From NCBI GenBank assembly GCA_949130485.1, contig OX422187.1, positions 5,232,159 through 5,296,158 on the forward strand: DNA of 64,000 nucleotides. The letters run 5' to 3'. Position numbers and translations under genes: made by a program. This DNA comes from Agelas oroides. Taxonomy: Eukaryota > Porifera > Demospongiae > Agelasida > Agelasidae. Positions 44,640 to 57,900 of the stretch are shown piece by piece. The first letter of the stretch is position 1. Each line of letters begins with the position of its first letter. The notes below the pieces were generated by a model. The model saw only the letters and a program-made list of their open reading frames with translations. It ran no database searches and was not told the DNA's origin.

Positions 44640-45740
44640 GTTGTGTGGAGGCTTCAAAAATGAATAGGGGTGCTTGTCTATGTAGTTGTGGGAATACAGG
44701 CCATCTACCTATACTCTCAGACATATGCTCAGTAGGGTCTCCCAGTAGCTGCCAATATATGGAAGCATCCTGTAGGTGGGAAAGCCGATTATCTATGTAG
44801 TTTGTGGTATATTCTAGTACGATACAACTCCCTTCATCTGCCTTTTTGATGGTGAGGTCATTGTTCCTGTTAAGGGAGTGGAGGCTCTTGAGTTCCTGTT
44901 TAGAGAGGTTGGGATGGGGAGGGTGGAAAGGGAAGTTTTAGTGAGAGTGATGTACTGCTCAGTCAAGTCCAGGATTGGAGGACAAGGGTAGGATCCATGC
45001 CTTTGAGTGGGTGTTTGGGAGGGAGTGGCTTATTTTTGACTCTGAGGGACTCAGAGAATGTTTCAATATCAGACAATAGGCTTTTTATGCTTGGTACTCT
45101 AGGGGTGGGTATGAAGCCAAGGCCTTTGGAGAGAACTTGTTCAGATGTAAGGTCTAGGGAGTGGCTGCTTAAGTTAATTATGTATCTACTGTTAATCCTA
45201 TTGGATGTTGAAGTAGGTGCTGTTAGAAGTCCTCCGTTGGGTGGGGCGGAGTCTCCAGTTGTGGGCATAAGCTGTTGGAGTGTCTGTGTTAGGTTGAGAA
45301 GGGAATGGGGCAAAAGTTGTTGGTGAGGATGGTGGCTGGAGTTGGTGGAGGACAAAGTGGTGGAGCAGGTAGATAGTGATTGGGTGGGTGGGGAACTGGG
45401 AGATGAGGATGGGGAGGGTGTGGTGGTGGAGCAGGGAATGAGGGTGAATTGGGAGTGGTGGAGGGACAGGACTCCAGATAATGAGGTATAGGTGTGGCCG
45501 TGGGACTGGAGGAGACATTGGTGTGGGGAGGATTCCTTGGATCTGAGTAGCTGGTCAGGGTTGTCAGGGGCATGTCCAGGATCCGTTCTGCTGGTTGGTA
45601 TGGTTCCTGGGGCCTGTCCTCTGAAAATCCCTCACAAAGTCAATATGGGACCTGGAGTGGGTGTTGCAGGATGGAGGGATGTGGTTAGGTGGGGCAGGAT
45701 GGGGAGGAGCAGGGACGTGGGAGTCCCGACTTCTTCCCTT
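44640..45740 (-). pseudogene. Penelope-like retroelement relic (N-terminal part of RT ORF)
   Basis: Minus-strand frames begin with a Pro-rich, low-complexity stretch (about 45573-45200) and continue in 45355-44963 with IINLSSHSLDLTSEQVLSKG and LGFIPTPR. After a break, about 44910-44700 reads NLSKQELKSLHSLNRNNDLT, then IKKADEGSCIVLEYTTNYID and LSHLQDASIYWQLLGDPTE. The order 'N-LS...L...E..LL.KGL.F.PTP' then 'I.KADKGS.vV' is the conserved N-terminal region of Penelope-like and related reverse transcriptases. The catalytic YxDD part and the endonuclease are missing and several frameshifts are present. Plus-strand frames here are shadows. Confidence 0.6.
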
Positions 45741-45756
45741 TCTGTTCTTGTTTGGT

Positions 45757-48020
45757 TTTATTATTATTATTATTAGCTATTCACTCCACAGAGAAAGGAG
45801 TACAATTAAAAGAGAAGATACCTAACTATGAGGTAGACACATAATGCACAAATAAGTTCAGTTCAGAAGTCTGAAAGCCTGGTTCAAAACCTCTCTAACC
45901 AAATTAACTGAATCTAAAGAAATACTATAATCCCGTACAAAACTCTTGCCAAACATTAGGTTGTGCCCAATGAAATTGCGACAGGAGAGAGACACAGAAT
46001 GAAAAACTGTACTTACAAGAAAATTACTGCTATTACAAGCAGACTGATACAACTTACAGAAGCGTTGAAAACAAATATTATACACACTTACACAACCAGA
46101 AACACAGTGAACAATACCAGTGTGGCTATTTGGGAGAAGTGACCAGATACGACGTAAACACTTATTAAAACACAGCCATAGAGAGACATACAGTAATTAA
46201 GGAGCAGTCTAGTCTGTACAACAGGATCACAAAAAACAAATCTAAAGTTAAAACAAGATGACATTTGCTTGCTTACAGAAATAACGAGACCATCTAAGAA
46301 TGTCAGCATTATCCATCAAATTACAGGTAAGAACATGACCTAGGTGCACAACAGACTTAGCACAAAAAATACACTTGCCACAAAAAAAGGAAGTTACAAG
46401 CACCAACAGTACCACTGCATGAAAATTTGATACATTGGGTTTTATCTGGATTAAATTTCAACATGTTGGCGGCTCCAAACTGCTCACAAATGAACAACAA
46501 CCTCAGAGCAGCAGGACTGGGAGCTAACAATGTAAGGTCATCAGCATAAGCGAGTGCACCCACAAACTGGTCATCCCAGAAACAACCAACCCCAGACTGT
46601 TTTAAGTTCATAAAGCAAATCATCAATATACAGAGCGAACAGAATGGGAGAAATTATACCCCACCCCTGTCGGACTCCTCGAGAAACAGGAAATGCGTCA
46701 GAATGAACACCATTCCAACTCACCCTCAAACGTTGCATCTGATACCATATGAGCAGAAATCGAACAACACAGATAGGCAGGTCCCTTTTCAGCAACTTCT
46801 CTAAAAGCAAAGTATGGTCAACAGTGTCAAAAGCCTTGGAGGCATCAACAAGGCAGCCATACACACAAGATCCACCTGCGAGATAACAGGAAATAGTTGC
46901 CTTCAGCACACCAGTGCACAACGTGGTAGACAGCCCTGGTTTGAAACCAAATTCAAGGTGAGAGGAAACCAAACAGCTGCCAAAATCTTCCAGAATATAT
47001 TACTCCAAAAGCTTGCTGAAACAGGAAGCTAGGATACCTCTGTAGTTACCAGATTGTGACAGATCCTTATTACCACCCTTTGGGATTGGGAGAATAACAG
47101 CATCTCTAAACACAGGGCCAGGTAAATTAACACCGTAACTTCCGGGCAGTGCCCAGACGGGGGCGCGTAGGTCTGGGGATGAGATCGAGACTAGGGGCCA
47201 TCTAATCGACGTCTGGACAGCATGCCTATATTCACCTATCAATGGTATGCCCCACCTAGCATACCTGGGGCGGATGTTGGAGAAAGGAGGGGAATTTGCT
47301 GTCAGAGTCTTCCCCAAGGGGTTGGTACTTAGTCGAGATTGCCCCAATCCACTCAAATGGCATAATATATACTATCTTTCATTGTGTTAAGTGTCTTTGA
47401 AAATTTCACAGATACCCATATCTCCCTGTCACACACTGTGCACAACAGGGAGATATGGGGAATTTGTAAGGGATATGTGGCCTGGTTTGTGCCCCAGGTA
47501 TGGAGGGTTGTTCCATTAGGACAGGACAATTCCCCTCCTACCCCCCATCAAGCCCCAGGTATTGGAGGTAGGGCATACCACTGATAGGTGCAAAAGCTGG
47601 AGGAAGTTTTTGACCTTCCAGATCAGCCCTATCACCCTCGGAATTTACAGTTTCCCAACCGATCATTTGGAAAGACTACTGTCACTTGTCAGCTGATCAT
47701 GAAAAGCAATGTGAGCCCTTCCTGAACTCCGTAAATTACAAAATTTGTCCGCACAGAGCCCGGTGGCCATACCACTTCATATTTGCTTCCTCCGGGCCTG
47801 AAACACAGGTGGCATCACTACACATGCCGTACCAGACAAGTGAAAACAGGAGCAAGCACTTCTGCTAAACAATGAGGAGCAAAAAATTTAGTGGTCAGAT
47901 GACAAGGACCCTCCTTCTGACTTACCATGTTTCAACTTATTCAAAGCAGCAGAGACAGAGTCAGCTGAGATTGAAAGAGAGGCCAAGTCCTCCACAGAAA
48001 AATGCAACTTGTTAATGTAG
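45757..48020 (-). pseudogene. LINE relic with (TAA)n 3' tail, interrupted by a foldback
   Basis: On the minus strand the pieces run in protein order. About 48020-47790 reads DLASLSISADSVSAALNKLK then HGKSEGGSLSSDH, the region before the RT core. After an interruption, about 47126-47000 reads FRDAVILPIPKGGNKDLSQS then GNYRGILASCFSKLLE. 46972-46571 gives CLVDASKAFDTVDH and RGVRQGWGIISPILFALYID. 46626-46357 contains ALAYADDLTLLAPSPAALR with the catalytic Tyr-Ala-Asp-Asp. 46309-45858 gives FCDPVVQTRLLLNYCMSLYG and the C-terminal tail. The copy ends in (TAA)n at 45757-45775, a typical LINE tail. Frameshifts separate most pieces. A palindromic insertion of about 650 bp splits it near 47130-47780. 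Confidence 0.75.
47130..47780. mobile_element. Foldback inserted in the LINE
   Basis: Inverted arms share CACCTATCA, TGGTATGCCC and ATACCTGGGGC (left about 47233-47280, right about 47535-47590), with an inner hairpin CCCATATCTCCCTGT...ACAGGGAGATATGGG at 47415-47458. LINE protein similarity stops at about 47790 and resumes at about 47126, which sets the approximate outer limits. Confidence 0.6.
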
Positions 48021-48294
48021 CTATATAGCATTCATCCATGACGTTGATAATGTCATTGCATAACATGTTTTAAATTGTTTCCCTCATAGCTTGAGTTTTT
48101 CAGGATTTATATTATTGGCTGTTTAAGTCAATAGGAGTGTCCCTGACTTTTCTCTATCTCTGAGGATGGAAGCATTAATGATCTTCATGTCCAATTAAAC
48201 ATTTCCTAATTTTACTAGAACACTATAATACCTTGAATATTTAATCTATACATTGACTGTTTGTGTCTAAGTAACACGTAGAAGATTTAACTGT

Positions 48295-48465
48295 AAGGCA
48301 AGTCACTGAGAATTTGCAAATCACTGACAGCTGACTGGGAACTTTGCAGGTCACTGACAGCTTTGCAAGTAAGTGGGAACTTTACAAGCCACTGAGCTTT
48401 GCAAGTGACTGTCTCTACTGGGAACTTGAGAATCTTTCAAGTAACTGGGATTAGTCAAGTCACTA
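48295..48465. repeat. Degenerate tandem repeat
   Basis: Loose repeats of AAGTCACTGA, GGGAACTTTGCA and GCAAGT with a spacing of about 20-35 bp. No coding role seen. Confidence 0.5.
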
Positions 48466-48916
48466 TAAACATGCTTGGATGGTTTAGAGATCCCTTATCA
48501 TGATTTTCAGCTCATTATACACATCTACACTGTTATTCCTGTCATTTAACAGTATATTGTTGTAACTCACTAAACATACTCTGTTTTGCTGACAGAAATT
48601 GCTACTATACCAGGTATAAAGTAAAGTTAACACTGATGTGCCATGCACAAAGTATAGGCACAGTGCCCCCATGTACTTACAGGTATGCAACAACAGCCTA
48701 GTAACAGCAAGGTCAAAGAGTACACAGTCATTATACCATTATGCATACTGGAGGCATGGTGGCATCCACACAAGTAAATGAAGATGCCACTGCCACAGAG
48801 TAACATTCTTGCTGTGTGGTGCATTGGCAAAGATCAGCTCCCAAACTATACTAATGTCATGCACTTATGACAAAACAATGTGAGTACAATAAATCATCTT
48901 GAGCAAACAGTTCACT

Positions 48917-51900
48917 TTAGAATCCATAGAGTGCTACAATGGCCACCAAAAGAAGGGTAGCAACAAACACTGGAACTCCAGCAGATTGAATAGCACCACC
49001 ACCCTGTGCAGCCTGTGGAATATGTAATGGTATATATAACGTATACGTATTTAGTACAAGTGGAGAATAGAGACATCCCTACAAATTGGTCTGCCCTAGT
49101 AGCAGATATAGTTGAGAATAGTCAGTATGTGCGTGCAATATAGCAACCACACACAGTTAGCTGCATAGCTAGTTTCTGATTTCATTGTAATCAAACTCAT
49201 GTACTGAAACAAATTACATTATAGAAATTAGAATTACAACTTGAAGCTGAATTTACAACCACAACTGTTAATCAGCAACAAGCTGACTACTGAGTTTCTT
49301 AATTTTATTTTAGCTTCAGTTATCATTCCAATGTTCCAACTTCTTGCATGCATAAAGTTTCATTGACCTACATTCTTGAACGTGCTTCTACTATCTACTT
49401 AGCTGTTAATCTATTTTGCAATATCTATACTAGTCTCATACTGACAGCTTGAACAATGCAAGGTATTATGGGAGAATATTTAGTATGATTGTGGTTGAAA
49501 AACTTACTGTAAGTTTACAAGGGTCTGCTCCATTGTTCAGCTGCAGGACAAACAGCAATCACAAGTCATGCAATGTTTATTAGATATTAACCATGTGCTT
49601 GTTCCCATCACAACTAATTGAAATGTGATAGTGTTGCATGTATAAACATTAAATCCATTTGGCTTGCTTTTGCAAGATCAATTCTGGGCAGGGTAAGGGC
49701 ATGAGAGATCAATGATTCAAGATCAAAAACATTATCTTAAGTGTTAAAAGATTGATTTTTGGGGGGCCTAAAAAAATTGAGGTGATCTTGAGCAGGCAAA
49801 TTAATTTCATGTGAGTTGATCTTGTGACAAGTTGATCTCATGACTTGTGAGAATTGATCTCATCACACCGAGTCATTCACTACAGCAGTTCACAAATTCT
49901 CCAATTATCGGTGTCAGTATAAGGTGCTGAATGATCTAGTTTGTCATGATTTAGGAAGTCTCTTTTAATTGGAAGACAGGACTGATTAAAAATGTGGACA
50001 CATTTGTAAATAGTGTCCTCGGTAGTCTTTTATGTAATGAATACTAATTGTCAACATGACTGTGAGTTGGACTCATTATAGATCACTCTCATCCCTGATA
50101 GAAGTGGATCCAGGCTTTCCATTGACTTGAGCATCACATTGTCCTTGACCATCTTTTTCATGGTTTAAATCATTCATAACGCCACATTTGATGTCTTCAT
50201 GTGTCACAAATTGAACTATGATCTTATCTGTAGCATCACAGTACTCACAAAAATATTTCGTGGAATTTCAATCCTTGTGAAGATGGCCCGAAATGGTCGA
50301 CACCAAATTGTGAGTGTACCAATGTCACACAGATCTGTCCCAACTGGTAACGTTACTGTGAAATCTTCATTGGAATAGCGACGCCTTTGAAAGCTCCCAT
50401 CAGATCTAAGTAAGGTCAATGCATATTCCTGGTGTAAACACATAGTGCATGTACATCACAGTCATGGGTCTTACTGTCCAACAGAGGAAGGGAGAGGAAT
50501 GATGACACCTCCACCATTACGGTCCACCTGTTGTCCAGGAGCATAGTAGTACAGAAAGGCACCTGTTGATTCAGTGTAACCAATCAAATACATTCACATA
50601 TACCTGCATACATTCATGTATACGTTAATTTATTGGATGACTTGGGTTACTAAAACCGTAACAACTAGAAGCAAGGAAGATCCATGCTGATGCCAAAGAT
50701 CCCAGTTTGTTCCACCAGGGATAATATATTATGTGTACATGGATTGGAAACGGCTCTGGATACTACTAAAGTGTAGCCTCGTTCCCAGACCCGCACCCAG
50801 CTTCCCGTCGCTTGCAGTACGGTTATCTGCTGTTCTGTCAGATGACTCAGTAACAAAGAGGCAGGATAGAGCACTTGACCTTCGCAATGAGCAGTGGGAA
50901 TTGCTCCAGCTTAACCGTACTGCAAGCGACGGGAAGCTGGGCGCGGGCCTGGGAACGAGGCTAACTAAAGTGCATAAAACAATCATCGTTATGCCCTGTT
51001 GTGCTGGCAAATCTCGGCAACCCAACAGTACTAAGCCTTTTTGCTATGTGCAGACTAAACTACAATCATTTTCGAACTGGGAGAATCACAACAGAAAGCT
51101 GGAGTCGGTCTGTCCGAGGTACAAGATGTCTGAGAACCACACCTGGTATGCATGCTTGTCGCAATTTTTCACAAAATGGCCGCTCAAAAAGCCGATTCAG
51201 CAACTTCAAAGTCGTCTTGAATAGCACAGCTACTACTGACTCCCTTCTTATATATTTCACCCAGTGCACATGGCTTTCTACTTTTATAAAATCTACAGCT
51301 TTCCATTATAACTATTTCTGTTACCTTGATTACCCGGCACAAAGTTTACCTGTCCAAAAAGCCAATTCAGCTCTTTTTGAATGGCACAGCTGTTACTGAC
51401 CTCTTTCTTATACACTTCACCCAGTGCACCCGAACTTCTACTTTTACAAAACCTTCAGCTTTACATCATAGCTCTTTCTGTTACCGAGATTACCTGACAC
51501 AAAGTTTAGCCCACAAACGGTAACGATGATTGCGGGTCGAATATTGGTGGACTACTCCGTATACTAATGCATTTCCTATCCACGTACACGTAATATATTA
51601 TCCCTGGTTCCACTACTTACACACTCTTGTGTATCCTTTTTCTCCTGTTTGTACATTAATCAAGGACACAATTGTAACTCTAACTTCATCTTCATGATAT
51701 AAGCATCTCATATGTACCTGGTCCTAAACCATCATAGTTGAAGCCTTCAAATGAGAGTGTCCTTGAGTCAGTCACATACAGTGTCCCAGACACCCCATGC
51801 TGCTCTGTTGGCAGTTGACCAATCTCAATTCCTACACACAGCATAGCAAATTAGATTTGTCTTCATAAAGCTTATCAACCTAAACAGTTGTGAGACACAC

Positions 51901-54900
51901 ATATACATGAATGAATGATTGTTAGGTTTTACACTGCTAATCTTACGTGATGAGATACTTGGTGGTGTCTCGGTTAGCTGTGAGTCAATAGTTGGTGTGT
52001 CAGTAAATAGTGACCCAGTCGGTGGTGGGGCTGTGGTTGGAATAGGATCTCCCCTGTTGAGAACAATGATCCTCCAACCAAGGTTTAGGTGTGTTGCACA
52101 CTGCATAAACAGAACATGAATGATCACTTCAATGTTTCATCCTAAATATCACATGACTCTTATAGGGCAGTTTTACCTATATACCATGCTTTCTCACTAT
52201 ATCCACTGATTTGCAATTGAAAGGCTAGTGGTATGACCAATGTTGTGTTGTATGAGTACTTGATTATATGCAAACTGGTGTTTGTGTTCTTTAGGCCACA
52301 TTGACATCCAGTTTCTCATACCTAGTAAAAAAATGCCATATTCAGAAAAAAACACTCCAAAAAAATACTCTGCAGTGTGAACTAATTGGAGGTCTAACTT
52401 GTGGCCCTGTTGTAGCTATTGGTCAAGACCCCAAAACTAGTGGAGATGTGTTTCCTTCTTTTCAAGAATTACAGAGTACTGTAAGGAGCCATGAGCATAG
52501 TTTCTGTGTGTAATTGCAGTCTTTTGTGATGAGGGCCAATGGCTATAATCATGACGTTATTGAAAACTGCTCTATACCGTCCTGTACTTACCCCTTGAAA
52601 TAAAACTATGGCCTCAATTAACAATTTTTTTTTTCTCCTAAGGAATGGCTGATGTGGAACATGGATTACCTGATAGTACACTGTATCGGGAGTATTTTCA
52701 TCAGGGATCCAGACAAGTGTGCCAGGTCGTCCAGGGTTGCACAAGGTACCCGATACCTCTCTCAATGTAGCAATGTATTGTGGAAGAGCACTACATCTCT
52801 GCCTTATATTTTCAGAGGCTGCTGTCTCCCTTAACTGACACAGAGGACCAACTGCATAAATAAAAATTTCTCAAGTCATTATGCCGTTCAGAGATCATGA
52901 TTAATAGTACTGATCAATGCTCTTACTTCCCACTTCACGGCCTTCTTCGTTAAATCCAGCAAAAACAGTCTCGTTCTATATGGTAAAAGAATACTGTGAT
53001 GCCAATTACAAATCAAGGACATGATAGCAATATTTTATGGAACTTACATCTCGCTCCTGCTGTGTGTTCTCTAGTCTTCCTCCACCAATAGAGTCAGTGA
53101 TGTACAAAGGATGATAGTTGGATAAGTCATCAGGGTTGGTCCCTCCTTCTACAATGAAGGTGTAGGTTTTGCCACGTTCCACAATGAGTTCAGGGATTAG
53201 GGTTCCATTGATGTACCATGCTATCCCCCACCCTACTTGGCCTGTAGTGTGAAAACATGTATGCTTATGCATGCATACACGTGTACATGCACATGCAGAC
53301 ACAGGTGTAACGTTACGAAACATGCCCTCACCTGTTATCCCCATGTATCCTCTCTCATTTCCAGAGGGGCCGATCTGAGCCAGAAAAGTTGCATCATCTC
53401 TAGCAATGATTTGTTCATTCACAAAAGGTTGACAACCTCCACAGACAAGTTGACTCCCAGAACACTGGTCCTGAGGTGTCCTACCCAGGTGGATAGGAGA
53501 ATCACGGCCAGCTGTGCAAGTGGACACATTGATATGAACAGTGTTCCAGAGCTGAGCTCTGATTATAAGTATATAGCTAAGTATTTTACAGTTTGACATA
53601 CAAAGACAACTTACGTTCAGCTCTAATAAAGTGTTTGAAAGCAGTTACTCCCAGTCCACCCACTGCCCACACAATGTACTGGTTCTGGTTGGTGGGATCC
53701 ATGGTTCTGTCACAAGTGGTATCAGCTGCAGAGAGTGACAAATATGGTAGTTGTGTTTAGTCTATTTCCTGCATCAACATTGCCTAATAAGGCAGTAATT
53801 TACTGAGGGAGTATACTCCATCCATGCAGATGAAGCATTTTAATCATTTGAAAAGAAGTCGGCAATGCTCATCCCAGTCATTCAATGGCTTTCTTCTCAT
53901 GGTGCATTTGATCAATAATAATCTAATTACATGTAACCCAGACCTCAATGCTAACTGTGAATATAGCCAACTAGCTAGTCCAAATGGATTGCCAAGTCTG
54001 TTGAATGTTCATCCTATAATAAACCTACGGCTTCATAACTTACTGAAACAGTGAGCCAGATATGCAAATCAGCCACATGGAACTGAAAGACTAGCCAACC
54101 AACAAACAAACAAACAAACAAACAAACATTTACAACGAATTAGCAGTAACTATAATCACCAATCTCTTACATGTTGCGAAAGGTCTGGTGAAACCAACAC
54201 ACTGCTGTCCATCTCTAACAAACCCTGTCACATCAGTGACATCATTGGTACATGTTCCACTAGAGTCCATCGTATCAGGACATGCTCCCATACCTGCACG
54301 ACACTTGCATGTGGGTACATGTGAATGACATGATAATGTACATGGGGCAAAAAATTCATACTCAAATATAATATACATATCAGATATTTACCTGTGTATA
54401 AGCACTGAGATGATAGTCAACAGCATGGGGCTGACCAGTCACTGAATCCACCCAGGCTATGGTGGGGTCAGCTTCAAACATCAGAATTCTGGTAGCACTA
54501 CCACTCAGACCAAACCCCATGTACTGGTTGGTGCTACAGGAAATGACGGTAATTCTGTAATGCCAAACATGACCATACAGACTATGAGTCACAAAAGGTG
54601 GCGAAAAGGAGCACACAAGAAGGAAAATGATGCCACATTCAGGAAATGACTTCCGCTATTCCACTCTATCTCTGCTGCAAATTAAACTTCAAAAGACATA
54701 AAGAAAGACGGAATTTTGGAATAATAAAACTCCAGAAGACCAAAGTGTAGCCTTGTTCCTAGGCAATGTAGGTGAAACTTGAGAGCTTTCTGTTGGGAAC
54801 AAACATACAAGTCTTTCTGTATCTTCAGAAGAGTTATTTATTTCTTTGGAAGAACCTCTGCTTCTTGAACAAATCAGCCAATTTGTTGTGAAGCTGGCTA

Positions 54901-57900
54901 GAAGCACATAGGTAGTCCAAAATGGTTTCTGACAACGGCACAGGCCACAAATAAAATGGATAATTACAATCACATGCCTTTTATAGCATCAGCTTTATCA
55001 AAATGGTGAACATGTTTACAAAAGTCTCTTGGATGAGATTCACTTACCCTGCATCAAGAGATTGGCAACCACACAGCATAAATCTCACTTGTGAGTTGTT
55101 TACGTCAACACTCCAAGACAGATGCAGGGTCTCGTGAAGGGGGATGCAGTTGTCAAATACAGAGGATGGTGTGGCTAGAAAAACAGGTGTAAATGTTTAG
55201 TGAACTCCATTATTCTGACTTTTGTCTTGGGGATATACACTACACCATGACATGTACAACAACCTTTTATAGATTGATTGTTATATCCACATAGTAACAG
55301 CTCAGGCCTAAATAGCGCACTGTAGTATAATTCACAGCCTAAGTGTTTTGTCTTTTGAATAATAAAAACACTATGATTTGACTACTGGTAGTGTATCTGT
55401 GTACATAATATAGCTATTCACATTCTGCACTTTAACAGCTTCAAGTTAGTTGTGTACTAAATGTCTGCCATTTGTAGCAACAGACAGAGAAGCTTCAACA
55501 AATTACTATGTTGGTGTAGCTAGATACATGTTGCTTTCCAAAACAGAAAATGATTTCACAACTGCCAATCATACTTTGTGACATGGTTGATCTAGTTGTA
55601 CTGGTTGTTGACACAGTGGGTCCTGACGTAGTGCTTGTTGACACAGTGGGTCCTGGTGTAGTGGTTGGTGACATAGTAGTTGTTGATGCACTGGCTGTTG
55701 ATGTGGTGTTTGTTGATGTAGTGGGTGGTAGCATAGTGGGTTGGGGAGTAGGTGAAGGTGATGTAATGGCACTCTATAAGATATCAAAACAGTGCATGAT
55801 AAAAATCATCCTGCTCCCTTGAGTACACACATGTACCTGCAGATTTTAGGTAGTTGTAGTCCAAATCACAGAAGCAAAATTAATGTTTAAAAAAAATCTA
55901 GCTGAGAGAGTTGTTATATGTATATGAACATCACGAGGATATACCCCTACTTCAGAGCCTCGTACTAGTGGACTCAGCAACTGGTAAAACATTTTACATT
56001 AAGTAACAGCAAATTGGTTTATACTTACAATGACTGTGCATGGATCTGCTCCATCATTGACCTAAAAGAAGGAAATTAAAGCATTTACAGCAGAAGCTAT
56101 GGGCTAAGATTAGTAACGCCCTTTTAAATTTTGTTAGGAGTGTATGATCTGCCAAACAGACTAGGAAAGGGGTGTTGAACTTCACATTTTTCCACATTCA
56201 CCACCATGTTCAAATGAAGCTTTTATTGACATGAAAGCAACCATTCCTTATCACACATCAAGTTTTCACACAAGGTCATACAGTGGAACCCCTCTATAAC
56301 GAACACCATTGGGAACCAACATTTTGTCCCTTATATCAGGGGCTTCCGGTATATTTCCGGTAGGTGTGGTATGCATAATCGGGTTGTTGAGCGCATCGTG
56401 GCTGCATTTTCAGGAGCTTTCCCTTGCTGTACGCTGGCAGGGAAGGCTAAGCAGAGGCTAGTACTACAAGTAACAGCACTAATCTAATGTCAAGTTGTTA
56501 ACTACAGCAGCGATGGTGGACAATCTTGCTGAAAAGGTCGACAAGTATCCGCTAAATCGGGGTCGTTGAGTATTGTTTGCGTACAATTGGGATGGCAAAA
56601 ACTGTCCGTATATGGAGTAGCGGGGTGTCCGCTATTCAGGGGTTGCTTAAGTATTGAAGTGAATGGAAGGACAGTCAGGACTTTCGGAATTGTCCGTTAT
56701 ATTGTGGGTGTCCGCTGTTCAGGGGTGTCCGTTAAGCGGGATTCCACTGTAATAATTATTGTTGTTGCAATATTATGTATGCCTCAGTGGTCCTTTGCTG
56801 CTTGTTAGTTATATGACACAACAGCATATCAACCCACATATATGGCTACTGCTCACGATCATTAGCATCTAGATTTAAATGGTGATATCATGTCTTAGCC
56901 TTCTTCCCAGGCTCCTGCCATTGCTTGCAGCACAAAATAGCAGGGAGAGCCTGGCATCTTTCCTTACATGAACATTATGTAATTGGAAAATGGGCAAAAT
57001 TGCTTAGAACAACAGGGCGTATTATTCAACTGACTACATGCTCAATGCTTTATGTGTATGACAGTTGCCTCCAATAGTTAGATACATGTATGTGTGGGAA
57101 GTTACCTGGTATCTTGACTATCTTGCTCATCTTGCTGCTCTCAGTCCCACTGCACACACACACAATTATAAACCCTTTCTACCATCCTGTCTATCCTGAC
57201 ATCACATGAGAAAAGGCACCAAGCCCTCTCTCCCTTTTTCTGTACTGTAAGTGACAGAAAGCTGGGTGGGGGCCTGGGAACAAGGCTAGTCATATCTTAG
57301 TTTAATTATTCACTCACGAGTGTGATCAATGTCGTGTCTTAGTTACTCAAGAGAGCATGCGAAATGAATTATTCACTCACAAATGTGTTCCTTGGGAACT
57401 CAACAAATCCAAAGACAATACCAAAGGGTTGACACCAAACAGTGAGGGTGCCAATGTCACAGACATCCATCCCTTCTGGCAGGGTCACTGTAAAGTCCAC
57501 ATTAGTATAACGACTTAGGCGAAACCGGCCTTGACTACTGCAAAACAAAAAAATAAAACATAATGCATGCAAGGTGTCATGGCAATGCTTTATATATTGT
57601 CCTCAATTATGAAAATTTAACACATAAATAACATGATTGTATGAAGAGAGACACCATACTCAGTGCGGCACAGAACACAAGATGTTCTGTACTTAAATTT
57701 CCACTGATCATGCTGATGAGAATTAAAGTTATTGTGGTATAAGAAGACGGCAATCTTCTATAGGTTTGGAAAGATCTACAGCAGGTTTCATTAACACAAC
57801 ATATAGTCATTTGGTTCCAATACTCTAACAAGTCCAAGGTGTTATTCATTAAAATTTCTGTGAGGTCTTTCAAAAAACCAAAAGAAATTTTCCAATTCAC

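Noticed and set aside
44997..45776. Plus-strand ORFs rich in Gly, Val and Trp
   Set aside because: They are shadows of the Pro-rich minus-strand Penelope-like frames.
55550..55822. Plus-strand Val/Asp-rich ORF, repeated at 62583
   Set aside because: It is the antisense of the Thr/Ser linker exon, which has matching splice sites and phase.
57115..57152. Possible extra minus-strand exon between exons 4 and 5 of the DM13/DOMON gene
   Set aside because: It has an acceptor-like and a donor-like site, but with the phase set by exon 4 it reads into a stop, and the parallel module near 49.5 kb has no such exon.
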